Shown piece after piece: positions 17,741 to 24,188 of a DNA stretch of 64,000 nt. Every line of letters starts with the position of its first letter. Positions within the stretch are counted from its first letter, which is position 1. Origin of the DNA: Sphingobium sp. V4 (GTDB lineage: Bacteria; Pseudomonadota; Alphaproteobacteria; Sphingomonadales; Sphingomonadaceae); assembly GCF_029590555.1 (NCBI RefSeq), contig NZ_CP081001.1:1922001-1986000 (forward strand), in the 5' to 3' direction. The translations under genes and the position numbers were made by a program. The notes under the pieces were generated by a model that was given only the letters and a program-made list of their open reading frames with translations, was not told the origin of the DNA and ran no database searches.

Positions 17741-18132
17741 TCCCGCACCGCCCGCATCCGGTAATCCACCACCGCCCGCCATCCCGCCGCCGCACCGGCC
17801 CGCGCCACGCGCGATCGCAGCAGCCGTGCGCTGACGATCCGCCAGCCATCCTGCGTCCCCGCCGCCCCGATCGCCGGATCGACCCGCGCCATCATGCCCG
17901 CCAGCCGCCCCGGCGTCTCGTCCGCCACGACCAGCCCGATGGTCAGCCGCACCTCGCGCCCCTCGACATCCTTCCCGCCCCAGTCCGCGCCCAGGCATTC
18001 GCCGACAAAGCCGAAGGGCGCGCCCGCCCGTGCCGGCTCTCCGTCATGGAGGCCGTTGAGCTGATCCATCAGCGCCCCGTCGCCCCGCAACGCCGCGATC
18101 ACCGCCGCCCGCACCGCCACTTCCGCGCTCAT
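17731..18132 (-). CDS. GTA gp8-like DUF3168 tail completion protein
   Basis: 133 residues from ATG at 18132. The block LTIGLVVADETPGRLAGMMARVDPAIG and the C-terminal WRIVSARLLRSRVARAGAAAGWRAVVDYRMRAVREGT match the DUF3168 family of tail terminator/completion proteins. The final codons lie inside a REP-like repeat, so the end of the protein (REGT) may have been set by the repeat. It overlaps the upstream small gene by four bases. Confidence 0.85.
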   Translation of the reverse strand: MSAEVAVRAAVIAALRGDGALMDQLNGLHDGEPARAGAPFGFVGECLGADWGGKDVEGREVRLTIGLVVADETPGRLAGMMARVDPAIGAAGTQDGWRIVSARLLRSRVARAGAAAGWRAVVDYRMRAVREGT

Positions 18133-18329
18133 CGCTCTCTCCCTCGCCCTTGGCCAGCCTCGCGCAGCGCCAGCTCGCGCGACCAGCGCGCGGCCAGCCC
18201 CGGCCCGGACGCGCGCACATCCTCGCCCTCGACCACCGCCGCGACACCTTCCTCCGCCAGCGCCGCCGCAATCCGCGCACGCCGCCGCGCCGCCCGTTCC
18301 TCGACCAGCCGCTCCAGCGCCGCCCTCAT
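18129..18329 (-). CDS. Small head-tail joining protein at the gp7 position
   Basis: 66 residues, Arg/Glu/Ala-rich (RRRARIAAALAEEGVAAVVEGEDVRASGPGLAARW). ATGA overlaps with gp6 upstream and gp8 downstream show it is translated as part of the operon. RcGTA gp7 at this place is a head-tail adaptor of about 110 residues; this protein is much shorter and more like the C-terminal part of HK97 gp10-type neck proteins. The functional call rests mainly on position. Confidence 0.6.
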   Translation of the reverse strand: MRAALERLVEERAARRRARIAAALAEEGVAAVVEGEDVRASGPGLAARWSRELALREAGQGRGRER

Positions 18330-18862
18330 GCCAGCCGCATCCGCCGGAACGGCCGCCACAGCGCGCTCACGACGGCCGGCGGCGCGGCGCTCTCGGCGCC
18401 ACGCGCCAGATAATGGTCCGCCGCCAGACGCACGATCCCCTGCCGCAAAGCCTCCGGCAGCCCGTTCATCTCCCCCGCCATTCCCGCGCGATACTGGACC
18501 GCCAGCACACGCCGGTCCCCGGCCCGCGTCGATCGCACCCAGCCGTCCCCTGCCGCATCGATGTCCACGGCATAGGCGTCCACCGGCAGAGCCTCGCTCA
18601 CTCCGTCGGCATCCACCGCCGCGACGTTCTCGATGCTCAGCACCGGCCGCGCCGACAGCCTTTGCCAGCCGCCGTCGCCCGCCACCGTCTCGCGCGCCGC
18701 CCGAGCGACCAGCCACTGGCCGACGAACTGCTCGCACAATGTCGCCGCGCTGCGCAGCAATCCCGCCAGCACCGCATCCTCCCCGCCCGTCTCGATCCGC
18801 AGATAGGCCTTCAGTTCCGCCAGCGACGCCGCCAGCGCCCCGCTCTCCGCTTCCGTCCGCAT
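18326..18862 (-). CDS. GTA gp6-like head-tail connector protein (phiE125 gp8 family)
   Basis: 178 residues from ATG at 18862. The N-terminus LAELKAYLRIETGGEDAVLAGLLRSAATLCEQFVGQWLV is the helical bundle of gp6-like head-tail connectors, and the central beta part plus QYRAGMAGEMNGLPEALRQGIVRLAADHYLARG complete the phiE125 gp8 family pattern. It would form a ring under the portal. It overlaps both neighbours by a base or four. Confidence 0.85.
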   Translation of the reverse strand: MRTEAESGALAASLAELKAYLRIETGGEDAVLAGLLRSAATLCEQFVGQWLVARAARETVAGDGGWQRLSARPVLSIENVAAVDADGVSEALPVDAYAVDIDAAGDGWVRSTRAGDRRVLAVQYRAGMAGEMNGLPEALRQGIVRLAADHYLARGAESAAPPAVVSALWRPFRRMRLA

Positions 18863-19140
18863 CAGCGCTCCTCCACCCGGATCGTCACCGATCGCTCGTC
18901 CATCTGCCCATCGGACAGCGTCACATGATTGGTCAGCCGATAGATCCGCCCCACCAGCCCGCCCGCCAGCCGCGCGCTGCTCCGCTGCGCCTCGAAAGCG
19001 CTTTCCTCCACCGCCAGCCCGCCCGCCTCCGCCGGGTCCACCGCCCAACTGCTGGCGACCAGCGTCTGCGCCGCCAGATAGGCGGACCAGTCGATCGCAT
19101 GGTCGATCCGCGCCTGCGGATCCTTCACGAAAAGGCTCAT
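18862..19140 (-). CDS. Phage fibre-tail adaptor-like protein
   Basis: 92 residues from ATG at 19140 (MSLFVKDPQARIDHAIDWSAYLAAQTLVASSWAV). The pattern of DP-x-A-x-x-D-x-x-x-DWS at the start, a beta-rich middle and YRLTNHVTLSDGQMDERSVTIRVEER at the end is that of the phage fibre-tail adaptor family. RcGTA has no obvious gene here, so this is a variant feature of the cluster. The stop shares one base with the gp6 start. A short degenerate frame lies between this gene and the capsid terminator. Confidence 0.7.
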   Translation of the reverse strand: MSLFVKDPQARIDHAIDWSAYLAAQTLVASSWAVDPAEAGGLAVEESAFEAQRSSARLAGGLVGRIYRLTNHVTLSDGQMDERSVTIRVEER

Positions 19141-19299
19141 CTGATCTTGCTCCCCCGTTCCGCGTCCGCCCGGCGCGAAATCGACCGCCGCGCCGTTGGC
19201 CGAACACCCCACCGCTCCGCGCGCCAGTCGCCAGCCACCAGCCGGTGTTCCGATCCTCGGTCATCTCCAGCCCCGTGATCGCCACGCCCATTTTCCAGG

Positions 19300-19333
19300 A
19301 AAAAATAAGGGGGAAGGCGCGCAGCCTCCCCCC
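19300..19333 (-). terminator. Rho-independent terminator after the capsid gene
   Basis: On the minus strand GGGGAGGCTG faces CGCCTTCCCCC around a short loop and is followed by TTATTTTTT. It lies about 50 bases beyond the capsid stop, before the adaptor genes, so part of the head operon transcription should stop here. Confidence 0.8.
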
Positions 19334-19343
19334 ATCTGGCCGA

Positions 19344-19376
19344 TCAGGTCGCGGCGAACGTCAGCAGCTTGCCGCC
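19344..19376 (-). repeat. Degenerate duplicate of the capsid gene 3' end
   Basis: Read on the minus strand this segment encodes GGKLLTFAAT-stop, closely like the true capsid end AIKLLKFAAS-stop at 19384-19416, but it lies after the capsid stop and out of frame with it. Confidence 0.65.
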
Positions 19377-19383
19377 GTCTCGT

Positions 19384-20511
19384 TTACGAGGCGGCAAACT
19401 TCAGCAGCTTGATCGCCTCGCTGTTCGCCACGCCACCGCCGATCCGCTTGACCGCGTAGAAATGCACGAACGGCTTGTTGCTGAACGGATCGCGCAGGAT
19501 GCTGGTGTCGCTGCGCTCGGCGATGACATAGCCCATCTGGAAATTGCCGAAGGCGATCGACAGGCTGTTCGCCGCGATGTCCGGCATGTCCTCCGCCTCG
19601 ACCACCGGATAGCCCAGCAAGGTCGCGGGCTGCGCGGCCGACAGGCCCGGCTGCCAGATGAACGCGCCGTCGCTCGTCTTCATCTTGCGGATCACCGCCA
19701 GCGTCGCCGAATTCATCACGAAGCACGCCCCCTGGCGATAGGGCGCGCGCAGGCTCTGCACCAGGTCGATCAGCTTGTCCTGCGGACTGGTCCCCGGGAA
19801 AGCGCCCGCCACTCCCGACGCCACATATTGCAGCGATCCGAAGGCGCGCACGCCGTCCGCCTCGCTCGTCGCGCTATAGGTCAGAAAGCCCTTGGGCTTG
19901 TTCGTCCCATTGCCATTGACGAAGGCCGCGCCCTCCGCGACGGCGAACTCGCGGGCGATCTCCCCGGCCAGCCAGCCCTCGACATCGAACTGCGCGTCGT
20001 CCAGCATCGCCTGGCTCGCCGCCGGATTGGCGAACAGCTCGCCCGACGGCGGCACGATCTCGTTGAAGACCGGCGTCCCCGTCTCGGCCCGCGCGCCCGT
20101 CTCGCTGGCCCAACCCGACACGATCCCGCCTGACGTCACCAGCTTGCGATAGCCCGCCGTGCCCGTCCGCACGACATTGGCGATGCCGCGAATGGGCGAA
20201 ATGCCTTTAAGCGTCGTGCCGATCAACTGGTCGATCTCGCGCGGCACCGCATAGCCCCCCGCCGCGCCGCTCGCCCCGGAAAAACTCTTCAGCTCCAGCC
20301 CCGCTTCCATGCCCTGCCGCAGATAGCGCTCGACGAACGCCCCGCGCGCCGGGTCCACCGCGCCCCCCTTCACCCCGTCCAGCGCCGGCCGCTGCTGCGC
20401 CAGCAACGCCCCCTTCAGCGCCGCGACTTCGCTCTCCAGCCCCTCGATCCGCTCCCCCTGCGCCACCATGTCGAAGCTTGCTTCCAGCCCGTCCATCACC
20501 TGATCCGTCAT
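19384..20511 (-). CDS. HK97-type major capsid protein (GTA gp5-like)
   Basis: 375 residues from ATG at 20511 (MTDQVMDGLEASFDM); GGAG lies 6 bases upstream, so this start is preferred over 20523. Residues 1-60 form a coiled-coil delta/scaffold-like region (GERIEGLESEVAALKGALLAQ), to be removed by the protease. The rest is an HK97 fold: YAVPREIDQLIGTTLKGISPIRGIANVV, an N-arm/P-domain boundary, FANPAASQAMLDDAQFDVEGWLAGEIAREFAVAEGAAFVNGNG and the C-terminal IAFGNFQMGYVIAER. Terminators stand on both sides, which isolates the gene. Confidence 0.93.
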   Translation of the reverse strand: MTDQVMDGLEASFDMVAQGERIEGLESEVAALKGALLAQQRPALDGVKGGAVDPARGAFVERYLRQGMEAGLELKSFSGASGAAGGYAVPREIDQLIGTTLKGISPIRGIANVVRTGTAGYRKLVTSGGIVSGWASETGARAETGTPVFNEIVPPSGELFANPAASQAMLDDAQFDVEGWLAGEIAREFAVAEGAAFVNGNGTNKPKGFLTYSATSEADGVRAFGSLQYVASGVAGAFPGTSPQDKLIDLVQSLRAPYRQGACFVMNSATLAVIRKMKTSDGAFIWQPGLSAAQPATLLGYPVVEAEDMPDIAANSLSIAFGNFQMGYVIAERSDTSILRDPFSNKPFVHFYAVKRIGGGVANSEAIKLLKFAAS

Positions 20512-20523
20512 GCCCGTCTCCAC

Positions 20524-20552
20524 AAAAAAGGGCGGCCCAACCGGACCGCCCG
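20524..20552 (-). terminator. Rho-independent terminator between the protease and capsid genes
   Basis: On the minus strand GGGCGGTCCGG / GGGCCGCCC forms the stem and is followed by TTTTTTG. The T run ends only two bases before the capsid GGAG ribosome site. Confidence 0.85.
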
Positions 20553-20559
20553 AACCATT

Positions 20560-20612
20560 CCTTCTCCCATCGGGAGAAGGGAACGAAACCTTGCCGCAAA
20601 GCGGCTAGGCGA
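20560..20612. repeat. REP-like palindromic element, family 2, copy B
   Basis: First stem CCTTCTCCC / GGGAGAAGG, spacer GAACGAAACCTT, second stem GCCGC / GCGGC, then TAGGCGAAGTCGGATGAGGG. The tail runs into the protease gene and encodes its last residues. Confidence 0.7.
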
Positions 20613-21084
20613 AGTCGGATGAGGGCGCCTCCACCCGCAACACCCGCGCCAATGGCTGCATCGGATGCGTGACCAGGCTCACCTCCACCAGCTCCAGCGC
20701 CAGCAATTCCCGCGGCCCCGCCCCGCGCGCCGCCTTCACCCGGTATCCGAAACTCAGCCCGTCGAGCGCCCCCTGCTCAAGCGCCGCCGCCGCCTCGCGC
20801 CCGACCGCCGTCCTGCGCGACACCCGTCCAATCACGCGCAGCCCGCGCGCATCTTCCCGCGCCGTCTCGATCCGGCCGATCACGCTGCCCGGCCCATGTT
20901 GCCACAACAGGGGCACGCCCGCCGCCGCGACAGCGCCAAACGCCCCCGCCCGCACCACGTCGCCACCCCGATCCACCCGATCAAAAATCGCCGCATAGCC
21001 GGCAAAGCGAAGCTCGCCGCCTTCCGCCCCATTCGTTCGCTTCGAGCGCAGTCGCGAAGCGCCCGGCACAGGCTCGGCGCTCAT
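20605..21084 (-). CDS. HK97-family prohead protease (GTA gp4-like)
   Basis: 159 residues from ATG at 21084. Contains LRFAGYAAIFDRVDRGGDVVRAGAFG, PLLWQHGPGSVIGRI (catalytic His), and LDGLSFGYRVKAA (catalytic Ser of the GLSFGY motif), with ELVEVSLVTHPMQPLARV near the end; this is the herpesvirus-assemblin-like fold of phage prohead proteases. It would mature the capsid. The last residues (APSSDFA) are encoded by a REP-like repeat, so the gene end was probably remodelled. Its start overlaps the DUF6127 stop by four bases. Confidence 0.9.
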   Translation of the reverse strand: MSAEPVPGASRLRSKRTNGAEGGELRFAGYAAIFDRVDRGGDVVRAGAFGAVAAAGVPLLWQHGPGSVIGRIETAREDARGLRVIGRVSRRTAVGREAAAALEQGALDGLSFGYRVKAARGAGPRELLALELVEVSLVTHPMQPLARVLRVEAPSSDFA

Positions 21085-21401
21085 GCCTTCACCAGCCCGA
21101 CAAGGCCCACCTTCACCGCCACCCCCAGCAGCACCAGCGCCATGCCGATCCGCACGACCCAGCCGATCACCGCGCTGCGCGCCGCCTTCTTCGCGTCGCG
21201 CCAGGCGGACAGCAGCTCGCGCAATTCCCGCACATCGCCCTCCGCGCGCCGGTCTGAAAGGCCCAGCCGCTCCAGCGCGCGCGCCGCCCCCAGCTCGCTC
21301 GCCTCCTCGATCAGCGCGCGGATCATCACCATGTCGCCCCCGCCGGGCAGCCCCGCCCCCTCCGCCTGCGCGACCAGCCGCGCCAGCATCTCCTCTTTCA
21401 T
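21081..21401 (-). CDS. DUF6127 family small membrane protein between portal and protease
   Basis: 106 residues from ATG at 21401 (MKEEMLARLVAQAEGAGLPGGGDMVMIRALIEEASELGAARALERLGLSD). A final hydrophobic helix (AVIGWVVRIGMALVLLGVAVKVGLVGLV) predicts one membrane span. It occupies the g3.5 position of GTA-like clusters of sphingomonads, for which I recall the name DUF6127. Function unknown. It overlaps the protease start, and its own start is divergent from a small plus-strand gene 46 bases away. Confidence 0.75.
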   Translation of the reverse strand: MKEEMLARLVAQAEGAGLPGGGDMVMIRALIEEASELGAARALERLGLSDRRAEGDVRELRELLSAWRDAKKAARSAVIGWVVRIGMALVLLGVAVKVGLVGLVKA

Positions 21402-21447
21402 CGCGCCCTCCTTTTCATCGCCCCGGCACGCGCCTATCTGACGCGTC

Positions 21448-21615
21448 ATGAAGCGCACCCACTGCAAAGCCCTGATCGCCCTCGTCATCGCCGCGCTCGG
21501 CCTGGGCGGCTGGTATTTCGGCCTCGACCGTGCCGGCGACTGCTGGGCGAAGGGCGGCCGCTGGAACTGGAACAGCGGCTTCTGCCGCCTCGACAGCCTC
21601 GCCCGCCCCTCATGA
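21448..21615 (+). CDS. Tiny membrane-anchored protein with GGRW/cysteine motif, paralogue 1
   Basis: 55 residues, ATG at 21448. One hydrophobic helix (ALIALVIAALGLGGWYFGL) is followed by AGDCWAKGGRWNWNSGFCRLD, a compact exported tail with two cysteines. The second gene encodes the same plan (DSCLDSGGRWSQAQATC), so the two are paralogues. They overlap by four bases (ATGA), which argues that both are translated. Family not recognised. Located on the strand opposite to the GTA genes. Confidence 0.7.
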   Translation: MKRTHCKALIALVIAALGLGGWYFGLDRAGDCWAKGGRWNWNSGFCRLDSLARPS

Positions 21616-21752
21616 AGCGCCTGACCGTGCTTCTCGCGCTTGCACTCACGGCAGCAGCCATCTGGCTCTGGCAGAGCGATCGGCTCGCCCAGGACAGCTG
21701 CCTCGACAGCGGCGGCCGCTGGTCCCAAGCCCAGGCCACCTGCGAGCATTAG
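21612..21752 (+). CDS. Tiny membrane-anchored protein with GGRW/cysteine motif, paralogue 2
   Basis: 46 residues, ATG at 21612 overlapping the stop of paralogue 1. An N-terminal hydrophobic helix (LTVLLALALTAAAIWLW) is followed by a short tail with C-x4-GGRW-x6-C. Its stop codon (21750-21752) shares bases with the stop codon of the convergent portal gene (21749-21751). Family not recognised; an exported, disulfide-bonded micro-domain is inferred from the two cysteines. Confidence 0.7.
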   Translation: MKRLTVLLALALTAAAIWLWQSDRLAQDSCLDSGGRWSQAQATCEH

Positions 21753-22876
21753 CCGATCCCCAGCATCGCCTTCTTCTCTTCCGCCGACAGAAAATCCGCC
21801 GCCGCGACCCGCTCCCACAGCGCCGCCCGCTCGTCCGACAGCGCCGGCACCGCGTCCAGGTCCGGCTCGACCGTCACCCCCGGCCACCAGCCGGCCAGCC
21901 CCTGGCTCAACCCCGCGCAGATCTTCGCCACCAGCGGCAGGATCGCCTGCCGCCACAGCGCCTTGTTCGCCTCGCGATAATTGGCGTAGCTATTGTCGCC
22001 CGGCAGCCCCATCAGCATCGGCGGCACGCCGAAGGCCAGCGCGATCTCCCGCGCCGCCGCGCTTTTCAGCCCCACGAAATCCATCTCGGCCGGGGTCAGG
22101 CTCATCGCCTTCCAGCTGAGGCCGCCTTCCAGCAGCATCGGACGTCCCGCGTTCGCAGCGCCGGCAAAGGCGGCCTCCATCTCGCGCTTCACCCGCTCAT
22201 ATTGCTCGGGCGACAGCACCGATCCGTCGCCCGGCTCATAGACCATCGCGCCGCTCGGCCGCGCCGCATTGTCCAGCAGCGCCTTGTTCCAGACGCTGGC
22301 CGCATTGTGGATCGCCACCGCGCCCGCCGCAGCCCCCGCGCAGCCCAGCCCATAATGATCGTCCAGCGGATGCAACGCCTTGATATGCAGAAGGTTCGTC
22401 CGCCCCGCGCCATCCTCGGGCGACAGCCGCGTCACGCTCTCGCCCACCCGGTACAGATAGGCCGCCGGCCACCCGCGCGCATCCGCCTCCACGCTGACCC
22501 GTTCGGGCCGCAGCGCGAACAGCTCGGCCGGCATCCCGTCCGCCCCGGCGATCAACTGGACATAGCCATTGCCGTGCAGCAGCAGATGGCAGGCCAGAGC
22601 CTCGATCAACCCCTGCCCCGCCGAAGCCCGCCCGACCAGCCCCAGCACCCGCGCCTGCTCCTCGACACCGCGCACCTTGATGGCGCACGCCCCCGCGCCC
22701 TCGGACACCAGCCGCATCGCCCGCTGCGCCACCGGATTGCCCATCACCCCGCCGCGCAGTTGCGCCTCATAGCTTGCCGGCCATTCGCCGAGCGCCACCG
22801 CCCCCGAACCCCAGGCACGCGCCAGCACCGGCCGCGCATCGCCAGATGCGGCCGCCTTCGTCCCGAACCATTTCAT
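21749..22876 (-). CDS. Phage portal protein (GTA gp3-like, HK97 family)
   Basis: 375 residues from ATG at 22876 (MKWFGTKAA). Recognised by GNPVAQRAMRLVSEGAGACAIKV, LLLHGNGYVQLIAG, HYGLGCAGAAAGAVAIHNAASVWNKALLDNAARPSGAM and LAFGVPPMLMGLPGDNSYANYREANKALWRQAILPL, which is the conserved core of HK97/lambda-like portals. It would form the dodecameric DNA gate. In RcGTA-like clusters terminase lies just before it; here 1.3 kb with two other genes separates them. A family-2 REP-like element is 25 bases upstream of the start. Confidence 0.92.
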   Translation of the reverse strand: MKWFGTKAAASGDARPVLARAWGSGAVALGEWPASYEAQLRGGVMGNPVAQRAMRLVSEGAGACAIKVRGVEEQARVLGLVGRASAGQGLIEALACHLLLHGNGYVQLIAGADGMPAELFALRPERVSVEADARGWPAAYLYRVGESVTRLSPEDGAGRTNLLHIKALHPLDDHYGLGCAGAAAGAVAIHNAASVWNKALLDNAARPSGAMVYEPGDGSVLSPEQYERVKREMEAAFAGAANAGRPMLLEGGLSWKAMSLTPAEMDFVGLKSAAAREIALAFGVPPMLMGLPGDNSYANYREANKALWRQAILPLVAKICAGLSQGLAGWWPGVTVEPDLDAVPALSDERAALWERVAAADFLSAEEKKAMLGIG

Positions 22877-22900
22877 ATGAGCATCCCCAGAACGCAAAAA

Positions 22901-22977
22901 CCCTCTCCCCGCCGGGGGAGAGGGCTAGTGAAGGTCAGCGGCGAGGCCGCTTACCGAACTCGAAAATCCTTCACCCC
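22901..22977. repeat. REP-like palindromic element, family 2, copy C
   Basis: First stem CCCTCTCCCC / GGGGGAGAGGG, spacer CTAGTGAAGGTC, second stem AGCGGC / GCCGCT, then TACCGAACTCGAAAATCCTTCACCCC. It lies upstream of the portal start. Confidence 0.7.
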
Positions 22978-23045
22978 TTCCGTTTACCGGAGGAGCAGCG
23001 AGACCTGCGCGCGCAGCGCGTCAGTGGCAGCGGGGCAGGCTATCC

Positions 23046-23082
23046 GCCTCAAGGATTGCGCGCCAGCACCCGGTCGCAAACC
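23046..23082. repeat. 37-bp direct repeat, left copy (remnant of the glycine-zipper gene 3' end)
   Basis: Identical to 23786-23822 except one base. On the minus strand both copies encode VCDRVLARNP-stop, and the single difference is silent. Confidence 0.85.
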
Positions 23083-23128
23083 ATTGCGGCCTCTTTACAA
23101 AGACGGTGCAACAATCAAACATCGGGTC

Positions 23129-23785
23129 ATGTGGCCCATCGCACTAAGCCTGCTCGCTCTCGCTCAAACGACAGGGCAGTTGCAAAATTCGGTTAAGGCG
23201 AACGCTATACCGCTCGCTCTCTCGACTTCCCAAGATTATAGGCTCGTGGCCCTGCCGCCGGAAGCAGCGGGCTGGGCAACCGTGAAGATCGCGCGACGCG
23301 ACGGCACCGATCAACTCGATTGCGCGCCCACCGATATTGTCGGGGGAACAGGCATCGCAGTCGCAAGCTGCCGACTCATCATGATGAAACTAGGCTGGAT
23401 TGCGGCGGTGCGACGCAAAGATGGTACGCCCATGACCGTACCAATCTTTCGCGTACTGTGGGAACCTGCCCCCCCTTCGTTCCAAACCGACTTTGGTGGC
23501 GCCACCCCCCTCGCAATGCACGGCAAATCACCTGTCGATGACAAGCTCTCGCGCGAGGCGAATAATCTGCTGAGCCATTACACCACTCGGCTCGACGCCA
23601 CCGGACGGCCCCGATCCTGTCGCATCACGAAATCGTCAGGCACGCGCAAATATGACGACACTGCGTGTCTAGTCGCGCTGGGTCAGCGATACTTGCCCGC
23701 TCTGGACGATCAAGGGCGACCGCGGGAAACAGACATCAGATCCTGGGTCAGTTTTGTAGACCGAGAAAAGCCACCGCGCCCATAG
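23129..23785 (+). CDS. Secreted protein of unknown function on a repeat-flanked insertion
   Basis: 218 residues from ATG at 23129. A weak signal peptide (MWPIALSLLALAQTTGQ) precedes a mature part with two cysteine pairs (LDCAPTD...ASCRL and RSCRI...TACLV). The last 65 residues (LSHYTTRLDATGRPRSCRITKSSG...YDDTACLVALGQRYLPALDDQGRP) resemble the C-terminal domain of TonB-like proteins with the G-x-x-x-x-C-x-I-x-x-S-S-G pattern, but there is no membrane anchor with a proline-rich linker. Lower GC at third positions than its neighbours suggests recent arrival. Its stop codon abuts the right 37-bp repeat. Confidence 0.75.
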   Translation: MWPIALSLLALAQTTGQLQNSVKANAIPLALSTSQDYRLVALPPEAAGWATVKIARRDGTDQLDCAPTDIVGGTGIAVASCRLIMMKLGWIAAVRRKDGTPMTVPIFRVLWEPAPPSFQTDFGGATPLAMHGKSPVDDKLSREANNLLSHYTTRLDATGRPRSCRITKSSGTRKYDDTACLVALGQRYLPALDDQGRPRETDIRSWVSFVDREKPPRP

Positions 23786-23822
23786 GCCTCAAGGATTGCG
23801 CGCCAACACCCGGTCGCAAACC
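23786..23822. repeat. 37-bp direct repeat, right copy (3' end of the glycine-zipper gene)
   Basis: This copy is the intact end of the gene at 23789-24127. The distance between copies is 740 bases, which equals one repeat plus leader plus the 657-base inserted gene. Confidence 0.85.
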
Positions 23823-24127
23823 GAATTGGTGCCCTCGCTCTTGCCGATCACCCGGCCCGCCAGCGCACCCGCGCCAGCGCCCAGCAAGGTCTCGCCCAGA
23901 CTGCCGCCCGCGATCAGTCCAACGCCCGCGCCGCCGGCCGCGCCGATCACCGTGCCCTTGTCGCGCCCCTGCTTGCCCTTGAGCAGGCAGTAGCGCACAT
24001 CGTCCCGATCACGCGGCGCGGCCCTTGCAACCCGCGCCCGATCCTTGCTGTTGAGGCTGGCCGCCAGAACCGGCGTCGCGGCAACCGACACACCGACGAC
24101 GGCCGCCAGAATCTTGGCCATCTTCAT
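23789..24127 (-). CDS. Glycine-zipper (2TM-type) exported protein
   Basis: 112 residues from ATG at 24127 with GGAG 8 bases upstream; a GTG at 24136 is the alternative. A signal peptide (MKMAKILAAVVGVSVAATPVLA) is followed by a charged segment and a glycine-zipper region (GTVIGAAGGAGVGLIAGGSLGETLLGAGAGALAGRVIG). Such proteins are envelope proteins of largely unknown function. It lies between terminase and portal on the GTA strand but is not a known GTA component. Its 3' end is duplicated 740 bases downstream. Confidence 0.8.
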   Translation of the reverse strand: MKMAKILAAVVGVSVAATPVLAASLNSKDRARVARAAPRDRDDVRYCLLKGKQGRDKGTVIGAAGGAGVGLIAGGSLGETLLGAGAGALAGRVIGKSEGTNSVCDRVLARNP

Positions 24128-24188
24128 GACATTCACTCCATCGAAATCTACCGGATCAGAAACGACCTGCGGTCGCCGGGGGTTCCCC

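Noticed and set aside
19141..19291. Short minus-strand frame between the capsid terminator and the adaptor gene
   Set aside because: The candidate starting MGVAITGLEMTEDRNTGWWLATG runs through the adaptor gene out of frame; no ribosome site and no family, so left unannotated.
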